Shown here piece by piece: positions 18,015 to 26,925 of a stretch of 64,000 nt of DNA. The position numbers and the translations under genes were made by a program. Source of the stretch: JAAXIE01 sp965263155 (GTDB taxonomy: Bacteria > Chloroflexota > Dehalococcoidia > Lucifugimonadales > JAAXIE01); assembly GCA_965263155.1 (NCBI GenBank), contig OZ253586.1, positions 2,666,001 to 2,730,000 of the forward strand. The letters run 5' to 3'. The first letter of the stretch is position 1; each line of letters opens with the position of its first letter. A model generated the notes under the pieces. It saw only the letters and a program-made list of their open reading frames with translations. It had not been told where the DNA came from and did no database searches.

Positions 18015-19271
18015 CTAAGCCGCAGTGAATATGAGCACCGAGTTGTGGCCACCGAAGCCGAAGGAGTTGCTCATCGCAGAGGAGATGGGGAGTCTGCGGG
18101 CAACGCCGGGGGTGTAGCTTAGGTCGCACTCCTCGTCGGGGTTCTCCAAGTTGATTGTCGGTGGGATGGCCCCATCTCGCAAGGCCATGATGCACACAGC
18201 TGCCTCCAAGGCCCCGCCCGCCCCCAGCAGATGGCCGGTCATAGACTTGGTGGAACTGATGGGCACGCGATAAGCAGCCTCTCCCATGGCGCTCTTGATG
18301 GCTAGTGTCTCTTGCCGGTCGTTGAGGGGCGTGGAAGTGCCGTGAGCGTTCAGGTAGCCGATTTCATGAGGCGCCAAGCCCGCCCGCTCCAAGGCGAGGG
18401 TCATTGCCTTGGCGGCGCTAGGACCGCCGGGTGCTGGCTCGGTCAGGTGGTAGGCATCGGAGGTGGCGGCGTAGGCTGCGACCTCCCCCAGTGGTGTGAC
18501 CCCTCTACGTACGGCGCTGGCCTCGCTCTCCAACACCAAGACCGCTGCTCCCTCGCCCATGACGAAGCCGTCACGTTCGGCGTCAAAGGGCCTGCTGGCC
18601 CCCTTGGGGTTGTCGTTGCGCCGGGAGAGGGCGCGCAGCGAGTTGAAGCCAGCAACGGCGATGGGACAGATGGGGGCCTCGCTGCCTCCGGCCAACACGA
18701 TGTCGGCCTCGTCCCGCCGTATCATCTGCCAGCCTTGGCCGATGGCGTCGGCGCCGCTGGAGCAAGACGACACTGAACAGAAGTTGGGCCCCATGGCACC
18801 CGATGCCATGGAAACTTGGGCTGGGGCCATGTCGCCCAGCATCATCGGTATGAGGAAAGGAGAGACTCGGCGAGGGCCCTTCTCCTGCAGCACGTCGTAC
18901 TGCTGAGAGAGGGTGATGATTCCCCCGATACCGCTGCCCACTATAACGGCTACACGGAAAGGGTCGACTTTCTCCGGCTCAAGGCTGGCTTGTTGGCAGG
19001 CCTCTAGGGAAGCGACCACGGCGAACTGGGCAAACCGATCCATGCGCCGGGCCTGCTTCTTGTCGCGTATCCGGTCGGTGTCGAAGCCTTTCACCTCGGC
19101 GGCGAAACGGGTGTCGAAGCTCTCAGCGTCGAAAGCGGAGATGCTGTCTACGCCCGAAGTGCCACACAACAGAGCGTCCCAAGTGGTCTGGACATCAAGA
19201 CCAAGAGGGCTGATCACCCCGAGCCCGGTAACGAAGACTCGGCCGGCCCCAGAGGGGGACTGCTGCTCCAT
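18015..19271 (-). CDS. fabF: Beta-ketoacyl-ACP synthase II
   Basis: A 418-residue condensing enzyme that elongates acyl-ACP with malonyl-ACP in fatty acid synthesis. The Cys-His-His triad is visible as Cys170 in SVSSCSSGAD, His310 in NAHGTSTPLND and His347 in KSMTGHLLGAGG, with Lys342 just before. The sequence around the cysteine (SSCSSG) differs slightly from the usual TACATG/TACSTG but keeps the nucleophile. GFGGHNSVLIF is the normal C-terminal loop. The start lies 3 bases after the stop of the radical SAM gene, so the two are co-transcribed. Confidence 0.92.
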   Translation of the reverse strand: MEQQSPSGAGRVFVTGLGVISPLGLDVQTTWDALLCGTSGVDSISAFDAESFDTRFAAEVKGFDTDRIRDKKQARRMDRFAQFAVVASLEACQQASLEPEKVDPFRVAVIVGSGIGGIITLSQQYDVLQEKGPRRVSPFLIPMMLGDMAPAQVSMASGAMGPNFCSVSSCSSGADAIGQGWQMIRRDEADIVLAGGSEAPICPIAVAGFNSLRALSRRNDNPKGASRPFDAERDGFVMGEGAAVLVLESEASAVRRGVTPLGEVAAYAATSDAYHLTEPAPGGPSAAKAMTLALERAGLAPHEIGYLNAHGTSTPLNDRQETLAIKSAMGEAAYRVPISSTKSMTGHLLGAGGALEAAVCIMALRDGAIPPTINLENPDEECDLSYTPGVARRLPISSAMSNSFGFGGHNSVLIFTAA

Positions 19272-19274
19272 CGT

Positions 19275-21032
19275 CTATTCGTCCGCCAAGGCCGTGAGTG
19301 AGGAAGGGGTGGCCAAAGACCGAAGGGCCTCGCTCATTTCGTTCATCCGCACGGACACAGCCGTTGAGAGTGCCCGCGAGGATTTGGTCAGATCGTCGAG
19401 GGTGTCGGTCATATAGCCGACCTGCTCGGCAACGGTCTGTTGAAGCTCGGTCATCGCTTGGTCCGACACGCTGCGAAGGGCCTCGCCCACATCGTTGACC
19501 CGAATGGCGACGGCGTCGCCAATCTCCTTGCGTGTGGACTCCGACAAGCGGTTCAGGGCTTCCTTCAGCTCGGCAATGCGTACTGAGATGCTGGGAGACA
19601 GCTCCCGTTGCTGACCGGCGAACCCCTTATAATTCTGCATCATGCTGAATATGCGGCCATAGAACCGGTCCACAGGGTTCAGCTTGCTGTAGTAGCGCTG
19701 GAACAGGTCTTGAGATTCCTGCAAAGACCAGCGCTCGTCCAGATGCACTAACTGCTCGCCAGTGTAGAGGTGGTAGGGGCGTATCGCTCCCTCTTCCAGC
19801 ACGTTGCCATTTTCGTCCAAGGGGGTGAGATCGGTCCAGTTGGATGTGGCAGGCAGTGGCGTCAGCAAGTTGGCTGTCTGGTAGCGGCTGATCTGGGTGA
19901 CCCACTCGGCCATATCCATGATGCTCTGCTCGGTATCGAAGGGCAAACCGATGATGGTCATTGCTACCACGCTGAACCCTGTGGAGTTCAACGTCTCCAA
20001 GTCTTTGAACATCTGGCCGGGTTCCTGGCGTTTACGCACCGCCTCCAAGTTGGCCACATTGTCCGACTCGACACCGAGGTAGAGCATTCCCATCCCGATT
20101 TCCCGCAGGGCGTGGGCCATCTCTGGGTCTTGGCCGACCTCGGCCCGGGCTTGGCAGACCAAGGCCATGCCATCCGAGTGGCCCTTCCAAGCCTTGACCC
20201 GCTCCAACCGCTCGTTGCGGTACTTGGTAGCCCTCAGAGGGGGCGGGTGCAGGTCGTCGGAGACGAAGACAGCGAAGCGGCCGTTGCGGGAGTGAATCAG
20301 GCCGTCGGCGGCCAACTCCTGCAATTGGTGCAGACGCTTGATTTCCGTTTCCCGGTTTACCATGCGGTAGCCGAGGAACTGTTGAATCACTTGGCAGTAG
20401 GTGCACTTCTCGGTGCATCCCCGTACGGTCTCCAGCACACCGCCAGCCATGGGGTTCATGGGCGTCAGGTCGCGTATGGCGTGGAAGTCTGGCAACTCTA
20501 CGAAGTCGGGGGAGACCAAGCCACGGCGCAGCGTTTGTACCAGTTGGTCACCGGACATGTAGGAGATGCCCGGGATGTTGGAGAGGGCCTTCTCTCGCTC
20601 GGAGCCGGTGAGGGAGAGCACCACGTCGCACAGTTGCCCGATGATGTCCTCGCCCTCGCGGTTGACCACTACGTCGAACTTGCCCAGTTCCATGGCCTCC
20701 CGGGGCAGGGGGCTCATCTGAGGGCCGCCGCCGATGGTGATGAGGTTGGGGTGGGCTTCCTTGGCCAGCCGCGCCACCTCGTAACCCCTCGGGGCCTCGT
20801 TAATGAGGGCGCTGATCATGAGGATATCTACGCCCTCTAGGTCGTGGTCCGGGTCGAGCTTGCCGGAGCGGGCCTCGAACCAGACCTCTCGGTCGTAGAG
20901 GAAAGGGCCATCCCACTGCTTGAGGGCACCGGAAAGAAAGAGAAGGCCCTGTCGCGGGATGGCAATATATTCAAAATTGCCCCCAGCCGAAGCCGGCTGC
21001 AACAGTGTAACGCGCTTGATCTTGCTGCTCAT
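19275..21032 (-). CDS. B12-binding-type radical SAM protein with C-terminal coiled coil
   Basis: A 585-residue protein. Residues 1-140 look like a cobalamin-binding-type Rossmann domain (GGGPQMSPLPREAMELGKFD without an obvious DxHxxG motif). Residues about 195-430 form a radical SAM domain with the cluster motif RGCTEKCTYCQ (Cys206, Cys210, Cys213), and a family-like YLGVESD. Residues 479-585 are a predicted coiled coil with repeated VR(I/M/V)NE-type and EALRSL units (SVRIAELKEAL, IRVNDVGEALRSV, SVRMNEMSEALRSL), unusual for this family. ATG 21032 is chosen because GGAGTG precedes it and it starts at the domain. It is operonic with fabF, so a role near lipid or cofactor metabolism is possible but unproven. 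Confidence 0.8.
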   Translation of the reverse strand: MSSKIKRVTLLQPASAGGNFEYIAIPRQGLLFLSGALKQWDGPFLYDREVWFEARSGKLDPDHDLEGVDILMISALINEAPRGYEVARLAKEAHPNLITIGGGPQMSPLPREAMELGKFDVVVNREGEDIIGQLCDVVLSLTGSEREKALSNIPGISYMSGDQLVQTLRRGLVSPDFVELPDFHAIRDLTPMNPMAGGVLETVRGCTEKCTYCQVIQQFLGYRMVNRETEIKRLHQLQELAADGLIHSRNGRFAVFVSDDLHPPPLRATKYRNERLERVKAWKGHSDGMALVCQARAEVGQDPEMAHALREIGMGMLYLGVESDNVANLEAVRKRQEPGQMFKDLETLNSTGFSVVAMTIIGLPFDTEQSIMDMAEWVTQISRYQTANLLTPLPATSNWTDLTPLDENGNVLEEGAIRPYHLYTGEQLVHLDERWSLQESQDLFQRYYSKLNPVDRFYGRIFSMMQNYKGFAGQQRELSPSISVRIAELKEALNRLSESTRKEIGDAVAIRVNDVGEALRSVSDQAMTELQQTVAEQVGYMTDTLDDLTKSSRALSTAVSVRMNEMSEALRSLATPSSLTALADE

Positions 21033-21348
21033 CGACACTCCGCTTTTCGTGCTTCTTAGGTCAGCACTGTCTCGGTGGGTAACAGGCGGTCTCCCGCCGC
21101 TTCCGGCAATTATACAACACACCTACGTGTCGACAAAGTGTCCTGCAACCCTCTATGGCTATGGCTTTCTCAAGAAACGGGTATCGCTCTGACGGGCGCA
21201 GCTTCCGCTGCGGCCACCTTCAACGGCAAGCAATACGGCAGGTAGTCTCCTTCGGGCGCATCTAGGGGTTTGGCTCGGCCACCGGTTCCTGCAGCATGCG
21301 GAGAGGGTCCGCTTGGGCCGGCATGAGTATGGAAGGCGGTGTATGTGG

Positions 21349-21727
21349 TGAGACATGGTATCCCGGTTTCGTCTCACTGTGTATCACGGCATGGGCAGAA
21401 ATCGTATCTGGGAAGGGTACAGATGAGACACTGGTTGTAGCTGAAAACGCATTTTCTGTATCTGCAATGTGTCTCATTTGGGGTAGGTCCAGCTACGAAA
21501 TGACGGGATTTTATGGGACACGACTTTGCCATTGAGAGGCCGCGCGGATGGCAGGGCGGCGGAGCCGCAACATTTGGGCTGCCGAACGGGGGTGTTCCTG
21601 CAAGGGGTTTTCGGACAACTGTTGTTGGCGGCCCTGCTATGGGTGTTTTAGCTGACTGCGTTTTTAGAACCATATGTCGAGCCTAGAGGGGGAGGACAAG
21701 TGTGTCAACGGACTGATGTCAGTGGGC
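21349..21727 (+). repeat. GTAGCTG/GTATCTG array, locus A
   Basis: Cores GTATC(C/A/T) at 21358, 21381 and 21404, GTAGCTG at 21437, GTATCTG at 21458 and an inverted CAGCTAC at 21490. Between them lie TGAGACA (21349, 21424) and its complement GTCTCA/TGTCTCA (21371, 21470), plus TGGGACA at 21514. Core spacings are 23, 23, 33, 21 and 32 bases. A weak match to the downstream module of loci B-D (TGTCAACGG and TGATGTCA) ends at 21727. The array lies between divergent genes (radical SAM protein and HEPN-like protein). No gene was recognised in 21033-21928. Confidence 0.7.
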
Positions 21728-21928
21728 ACGGGGCTTTACGGCATGACGCATCACAACTTCGGACGGGGTTCCCGACTGCACGGGAACGACGGGGGGGAGG
21801 GGACTTGTGAGACAGGCTTTCGCAGGGAGAGGGGAGTGTTGTTCGTTTATTCAGTCCGTTTTTCGAATAATCGGCAGGCCTTGGTAAAGACGGCTGTGCC
21901 TAGGTTGGATGCTACAATATGAGCGATT

Positions 21929-22366
21929 ATGGAACAAGCGGCAACACCAGCCTCCGAGGGCGACCGTCAGGCTAGGCGCTACTACGCTCTCAGCCGGCGT
22001 TACATCGACAATGCCATGGTGGAGGTCGCCTGCGGACGTTGGAAGCCTGCGGAAGACCTGCTGTGGGGCAGTGTAGTGGCTGCCGTTAAGGCCGTGGCTT
22101 GGAGCCGAGGCGAGCCCTTGCAGGACAATGCCCAAGTGGAGGAGTACACCCGCTCTTTGGGCCAGCAGATGAAGGACCGACGCATCCGTGACGCCTTCAG
22201 CAGGCTATCGGGCTACGCTACTATGTTCGATCGGCTGCACGACTCCCCGCGGGAAAACACTCGTCGGTTGGTAATGGATGTAGAAGAGGTTGCTGCGGCC
22301 GTGCAGAGGCTTTGGCGCCTGTTGCCTTCTGGCGAATCGGGGGAAGAGGAGAGCCTTGAGCGCTGA
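21929..22366 (+). CDS. PaREP1/HEPN-like protein
   Basis: A 145-residue, probably all-helical protein. The segment GRWKPAEDLLWGSVVAAVKAVAWSRG resembles PaREP1-type proteins, which are classed with the HEPN superfamily (often RNA-binding or RNase partners of nucleotidyltransferases). No R-x4-6-H catalytic motif is evident, and there is no nucleotidyltransferase next to it. It ends inside the 5' end of mtaB (overlap about 11 bases), so the two are co-transcribed. The family call is from pattern only; it could be a different helical domain. Confidence 0.55.
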   Translation: MEQAATPASEGDRQARRYYALSRRYIDNAMVEVACGRWKPAEDLLWGSVVAAVKAVAWSRGEPLQDNAQVEEYTRSLGQQMKDRRIRDAFSRLSGYATMFDRLHDSPRENTRRLVMDVEEVAAAVQRLWRLLPSGESGEEESLER

Positions 22367-23723
22367 AGCGCTGCCCATCGAGGCTTCTGAGCCGCCACCG
22401 GAGGAAGAACAGAGTTTCCGGAGCACAGTGGCCATCGAGACCCACGGCTGCAAGCTTAACCAAGCCGATAGCGAGATCCTTGCGCGGCGCTTTCAAGAGG
22501 CTGGCTACCGCTTGGTGTCTCCACCTCAGCACGCCGACGTTTATGTGGTCAACACCTGCACAGTGACCCATGTGGCCGATAGCAAGGCAAGGCAGGCGCT
22601 CCGTTCGGCCCACCGCCGCAACCCCGACGCCACGGTAGTAGCCACAGGCTGCTACGCCCAGCGCGACCCTGCGGCCATCACAGCGTTGCAGGGAGTGGAC
22701 TTGGTGTTGGGGAACACAGATAAGCCGGGGTTAGTGGAGAGGGTACGGGAAACGCGTTGCGGTGCTCCTCAATCTCTGACGGATAAGGAAGCACCCCAAC
22801 ACCTTCCGTATTCGCCGGGACGGTCCCGGGCTATGGTGAAAATCCAGGAGGGATGCAATCAGGTCTGCGCCTATTGCATCGTACCTAAGGTCAGGGGCCG
22901 GGAGCAGAGCATCCCGCCTGCAGAACTGGCATCTCAACTGCAAGCCCTAGAGTCGGAAGGCTATCGCGAGGTGGTGCTGACCGGCACCCAGTTGGGCTCC
23001 TATGGATTCGACCTAGACGGCCAGAGTCTGACACGGCTCCTTGCGACCCTGCTAGCCGAGACGACCATTCCTAGGCTGCGTGTCTCATCCCTCCAGCCAC
23101 AAGAGATAAGCCAGGAACTGTTGGAACTGTGGCAGGACCCGCGGCTCTGCCCCCACTTCCATGTGCCGCTCCAGAGTGGAGCCGATCCGGTGCTTCGGCG
23201 TATGCAGCGTCGTTACACAACGGCGATGTACAGGGAGGCGGTAGATAGGATACGCAGCCATCTAACAGTATCGTCGGTGACCTCGGACGTCATCGTGGGG
23301 TTCCCCGGCGAGACGGAAGACGACTTTGACCAAGGGCTGGCCTTCGTAGCGGAAATGGCGTTGGCTTCGATGCACGTGTTCCCCTACTCCCGCAGACCCG
23401 GCACCGGCGCGGCCCACATGGGGGACCAAGTGGATGAGGTGGCTAAGCGGGTACGCATGGGCGCTATGCTGGCAGTGGCTGAGGAGTCCCGCGCGGCTTA
23501 TGCGCAGGATTGTGTGGGGCAGATACGTCCCGTGCTCTGGGAGCGTGCCACGGCGAAAGAGGGGACGGGCTGGCGCTTCAGCGGGCTTACCGACAGCTAC
23601 CTGAGGGTGACGACGGTGAGTGACCGGGACTTGTCCAATAAAATGACTCGGGCCCGCCTAGAAGAGGCGGGCCCTCAAGCCGTCTACGCGTCTTTGGTGG
23701 ATGACACCATCGGTGTCGCCTAG
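22356..23723 (+). CDS. mtaB: tRNA t6A37 methylthiotransferase MtaB
   Basis: A 455-residue radical SAM methylthiotransferase converting t6A37 to ms2t6A in tRNAs reading ANN codons. The N-terminal MTTase domain has its three cysteines (ETHGCKLNQ, VNTCTV, ATGCYAQR), and the radical SAM motif EGCNQVCAYCIVP lies near residues 165-177. The chain ends with a TRAM-like domain. MtaB is favoured over MiaB by KLNQADSE and the overall ~450-residue length. TTG 22356 is chosen as start (GGAAGAGGAGAG upstream); the reading frame is open further 5' but lacks family sequence there. The stop overlaps the convergent MBL gene by 4 bases. A perfect 10-bp hairpin (23650-23674) is embedded near the 3' end. Confidence 0.88.
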   Translation: MSAEALPIEASEPPPEEEQSFRSTVAIETHGCKLNQADSEILARRFQEAGYRLVSPPQHADVYVVNTCTVTHVADSKARQALRSAHRRNPDATVVATGCYAQRDPAAITALQGVDLVLGNTDKPGLVERVRETRCGAPQSLTDKEAPQHLPYSPGRSRAMVKIQEGCNQVCAYCIVPKVRGREQSIPPAELASQLQALESEGYREVVLTGTQLGSYGFDLDGQSLTRLLATLLAETTIPRLRVSSLQPQEISQELLELWQDPRLCPHFHVPLQSGADPVLRRMQRRYTTAMYREAVDRIRSHLTVSSVTSDVIVGFPGETEDDFDQGLAFVAEMALASMHVFPYSRRPGTGAAHMGDQVDEVAKRVRMGAMLAVAEESRAAYAQDCVGQIRPVLWERATAKEGTGWRFSGLTDSYLRVTTVSDRDLSNKMTRARLEEAGPQAVYASLVDDTIGVA

Positions 23724-24574
23724 GCAACTTTGGGAGGCTCGTCCACTCCCACCGGGCGGAAGCGGCGACGCCCGTTGCGCCTCTCTAGGTAGCCTGCCCG
23801 CTCTCCCGGCCCGCCGTGGGCGAAGAGCAACAGCCAGCCCTCCTCTTCGGCTTGGTTCAGCACTTCTCGCCTCGTCTGCAATGTGAGCTCAGGGTAGCGG
23901 TCGAATGCGGGAATGCAGGCCAAATCGAGATGGAAGGGTGTGGGCGCGAGGTCCCCGAGATAGCATGCCCGCTCACCACCCAAGGTGAGGAGAACGATCT
24001 GGTGGCCTCTGCAAGGGCCTCCAGCTACCTTCACTTCCACGCCCGGCATGATCTCATAGTCACCGTTCAGCATGGCAAACTGCCCTCGCTCCTGAATGGG
24101 CAGGAAGTCCTGTTCGCGGTACATGTCAAAGAACCGCTCGTCTGGGCTCAGCGCGTCCTCGTAGCAGGTTTCCTGTATGTAGTAGGTGGCGCGACTGAAA
24201 GTTGGGAGGAAGTTGCCAGCCCGATCCAGCCTGGTGCAGCCGCCACAATGGTCGAAGTCCAACCGTGACAGAATGACGGTATCGATATCCTTGGGGGAGA
24301 GGCCCATAGCTCGTAGGTCTTTAAGTAGCCGGCTGGGGACCAAGCCATACTGCTCCCGGCGCCCATCGGGGTCTTTGTGGCCGACGCCGGTATCGATCAG
24401 CACGTTGTGGCCGCCGAATTGCGTCAGCACACAGTTGAGCCCCATCGTTAGCCTGTTCCTCCGATCAGTCGAGACTTGGTCTTCCCACTGAGGCTTTGCT
24501 ATACGCCCGAACATAATGCCAGCGTCCATCTTGATGATGCCGTCGCTTAGCATGGTAAATCGCCTGGTTTCCAT
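23720..24574 (-). CDS. Metallo-beta-lactamase-fold protein lacking metal ligands
   Basis: A 284-residue MBL-fold protein most like the lactonase-type hydrolases. The fold is complete, but the H-x-H-x-D-H metal motif reads SRLDFDH, so both leading histidines are replaced (Arg and Asp). The next ligand region reads GGPCRGHQ where relatives have GGHTRGHQ. The Asp in YLGDLAP and the late His in LLFAHGG remain. Because the frame is clean, this looks like a pseudoenzyme or one with a changed metal site rather than a dying gene. ATG 24574 has GAGAGGG upstream and starts at the domain. It is divergent from the Rieske operon across array B. Confidence 0.75.
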   Translation of the reverse strand: METRRFTMLSDGIIKMDAGIMFGRIAKPQWEDQVSTDRRNRLTMGLNCVLTQFGGHNVLIDTGVGHKDPDGRREQYGLVPSRLLKDLRAMGLSPKDIDTVILSRLDFDHCGGCTRLDRAGNFLPTFSRATYYIQETCYEDALSPDERFFDMYREQDFLPIQERGQFAMLNGDYEIMPGVEVKVAGGPCRGHQIVLLTLGGERACYLGDLAPTPFHLDLACIPAFDRYPELTLQTRREVLNQAEEEGWLLLFAHGGPGERAGYLERRNGRRRFRPVGVDEPPKVA

Positions 24575-24890
24575 AATGTTGCCCTCTCTCTCTTGATTTG
24601 GGAGGGGCGAAATCCCCGGAACGAAGTAACTCGATGAATCGAGTATATCGCGGAGCAAGCATATGTCAATACTTGTTTAGGCGTAATATAAAAAGATAAC
24701 CAAAAATATTACGTTAGCTAGGTGTTGGATTTTAAGTAATCAGGCGCTATTATTCCTAGTTATATGACCTGTGCCTTATATCACGGCGATGCCATCCATT
24801 AGGCAAAAACTCAAATTATGGCAAAGTCTCCGGTCAGTTTCCCACGCTAAGGCCCGTCCCAGCAGACTTGGAGGCGTCCGTTCCCATGGA

Positions 24891-24976
24891 CCTGACATCC
24901 TCCCATTGATATTCCCGCACACCCGTTCTAATATCAATGTAGACGCCGGGGACCGACCCCTACAGGTCAGCCCGGC
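24891..24976 (-). repeat. Hairpin module, locus B (inverted orientation)
   Basis: Hairpin GCCGGG...CCCGGC with inner GACC/GGTC (24945-24976). Then, read on the minus strand, come TTAG, GGGTGTG, TCAATGGG and TGTCAGG, which align with the modules at 36733 and 38821. Here part of it is also a perfect inverted repeat, ATTGATATT (24905-24913) with AATATCAAT (24930-24938). It lies on the minus-strand downstream side of array B, the same relative position as in loci C and D. Confidence 0.6.
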
Positions 24977-25122
24977 TTTCTCTTCTAGCCATTCTTGGGA
25001 GGGAAGCACATAGAACCTCAGACCAAGGCGCGCCAAGCAACCCAGCCTGTTCCACAACCGGGAGATGTAGCCGTGACCAACCAGCGCACTGGGGAAAATG
25101 GTTTCACAAATTTCAGTGAAAT

Positions 25123-25395
25123 CAGCTACGAAAAAACGCGCGCCAGCTACGACCACTCTGAAATCCCCCTGAAAAGCCAGAAGTTCCTCCCCGCACACAA
25201 ATTGGGCCTCACTGTCGAACAAGCCAACGCTTCGGATTTGGGCCACCCCTGTCTCACGCAGCGCCCCCAAATCGTATCTGAAACAGGCCCCAGTGAGACA
25301 AATGAGACCCTCAACAGCTACGAAACTCTTCGCCGCAGCTACAAACGGTGTCTCACTCAACACCCCAATCGTATCTGGCCGGGCCACTCCGCCGA
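25123..25395 (-). repeat. GTAGCTG/GTATCTG array, locus B
   Basis: CAGCTAC at 25123 and 25144 (21 apart), GTATCTG at 25274, CAGCTAC at 25315 and 25336 (21 apart), GTATCTG at 25371. The word TGTCTCAC (25250) pairs with GTGAGACA (25293), which pairs again with TGTCTCAC (25349), so each core or core pair sits between complementary 8-mers. A further TTTCAC/GTGAAA pair precedes 25123. No gene was recognised in 24575-25612; its first 200 bases are AT-rich. Confidence 0.75.
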
Positions 25396-25612
25396 GACCC
25401 AAATGAAACCCCTCGTCTCAACTACCCCGCCAAACCCTGTGCCTCACCGGTACATCCCATGCCAATAGCTTCGCCCTCATCAACGCACCGGTGTACCCAC
25501 GGTGTGCCCCCCATGGACCGTCGCACTTGACAAACTGAGGGCACGGGGGTACAAGCGCAACGAAGGCAGTTCTCTATCCACCCCCTATCTGAGGCTCTAG
25601 AAGGAGTGGGAC

Positions 25613-26902
25613 GTGGCAACTAACGTGAAGCCCAAACCGGCGTCGATTACTGATCTTGTGCAGGAAGGCCCCGCCGACTTCCGAGTGCATTCCAATGTCT
25701 ACACGGACCCGGACGTCTTTGAGCAAGAGCTGTACGACATCTTCGAGAACGGCTGGGTCTATGTCGCCCACGAGAGCGAGATAGCCAACCCGGGCGACTA
25801 CGTCACCCGACGCATCGGCACCCAACCGGTGATCGTCACTCGCGGGGCCAAAAACGAGATCAACGTGCTGCTGAACGTGTGTCGACACCGCGCCAATGCC
25901 ATCTGCCGGGAGCAGGCGGGCAACTCCTTCAGCTTCCGCTGTCCCTACCATTCTTGGACCTACGCCAATACCGGCGAGTTGCTGGGCGTGGCCGACCGCA
26001 CACGCTATCCCAAGGGCTTCGGCGAGGGACTGGACCTGCTGAGCGCGGCCAAGGTGGGTGCCTACCAAGGCCTGATCTTCGCCAGCCTCAGTGCCAACGT
26101 CCCAGACTTGGATGACCACCTAGCCGGCATCAAGCACCAGATCGACTATTGGGCCGACAGGAGCTTGGAAGGTAGCAACACGCTCCAGTTGCCCCACCGC
26201 TACGGCTACTCGGGCAACTGGAAGTTCCAAGCTGAGAACGGCGTCGATGGCTACCACGCCTCCTTTGTCCACGAGTCGGCCTTCGACTCCTTCGCCAAGG
26301 GAGGCGTCTTCCGGTACCTGAACCGCCCCTCCATCAAGACCGACGGTACAACCCGGGGCTTTCCGGGCGGCCACTCCACCTTGGAGGGAGGCTATGCCGA
26401 GGGCCGGGGCAGTGCCCGAAGCCTGCCTGAGATGTTCGAGGACTACATGTCCAAACTTACCGAAAACTACGGTGAGGACCGAGCACGGGAGGTGGTCAGC
26501 TCTCGCCATCTCTTCATCTTCCCTAACGTCTACTTATTCGATGACTTGGTGCGCATCGTGCAGCCCATTACCCTAGAGGAGACTGAGGTATACTCCCATC
26601 CCTTCCGGCTGGGAGGCGTGCCCGAGGAGTTCAACGCGCGGCGGCTGTACGAGGTAACGCGGCAGCTCAGCACGACCGGCATGGTGAACCCCGCAGACCT
26701 AGAGATGTTCGCTGCCAACCAGACGGGACTCCATGCTGATATGGACTGGCTGCAGCTGTGTCGCGGCATGGAGATGGAGGAGGTGCTGCCTTCCGGCGAG
26801 CGGGTAGGACAGCATTCAGACGAGACGCCCCAGCGCGCCTTCTACCGTGCCTGGCAGCAGCTAATGTCTCAACGAGCCCTTGAAAACGGAGCCTTGGACT
26901 AG
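25613..26902 (+). CDS. Aromatic-ring-hydroxylating dioxygenase, alpha subunit
   Basis: A 429-residue catalytic subunit of a Rieske non-heme iron dioxygenase. The [2Fe-2S] ligands are Cys90-x-His92 (NVCRHRAN) and Cys110-x2-His113 (RCPYHSWTY). The mononuclear iron site is Asp212, His215 and His220 in ENGVDGYHASFVH. The layout resembles benzoate/anthranilate-type enzymes, but the substrate cannot be read. It starts at GTG 25613 with GAAGGAGTGGG upstream. The beta subunit follows after 23 bases. No ferredoxin or reductase gene is adjacent, so electron donors must be elsewhere. Confidence 0.88.
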   Translation: MATNVKPKPASITDLVQEGPADFRVHSNVYTDPDVFEQELYDIFENGWVYVAHESEIANPGDYVTRRIGTQPVIVTRGAKNEINVLLNVCRHRANAICREQAGNSFSFRCPYHSWTYANTGELLGVADRTRYPKGFGEGLDLLSAAKVGAYQGLIFASLSANVPDLDDHLAGIKHQIDYWADRSLEGSNTLQLPHRYGYSGNWKFQAENGVDGYHASFVHESAFDSFAKGGVFRYLNRPSIKTDGTTRGFPGGHSTLEGGYAEGRGSARSLPEMFEDYMSKLTENYGEDRAREVVSSRHLFIFPNVYLFDDLVRIVQPITLEETEVYSHPFRLGGVPEEFNARRLYEVTRQLSTTGMVNPADLEMFAANQTGLHADMDWLQLCRGMEMEEVLPSGERVGQHSDETPQRAFYRAWQQLMSQRALENGALD

Positions 26903-26925
26903 GACGGAGAAGAGGCTCCTAACCC

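Noticed and set aside
18015..19271. Loss of the active-site cysteine in FabF
   Set aside because: The usual motif is altered, but Cys170 in SSCSSG aligns with the nucleophile, and both histidines and the lysine are present.
19770..20840. Long plus-strand reading frame of 356 codons
   Set aside because: It is the antisense shadow of the radical SAM gene, whose cluster motif and operon context are clear. GC-rich codon bias keeps the opposite strand open.
21349..21520. CRISPR array reading of the regularly spaced GTATCTG repeats
   Set aside because: The repeated unit is only 7 bases, orientation changes within the arrays, spacers contain complementary words, and no cas gene is present.
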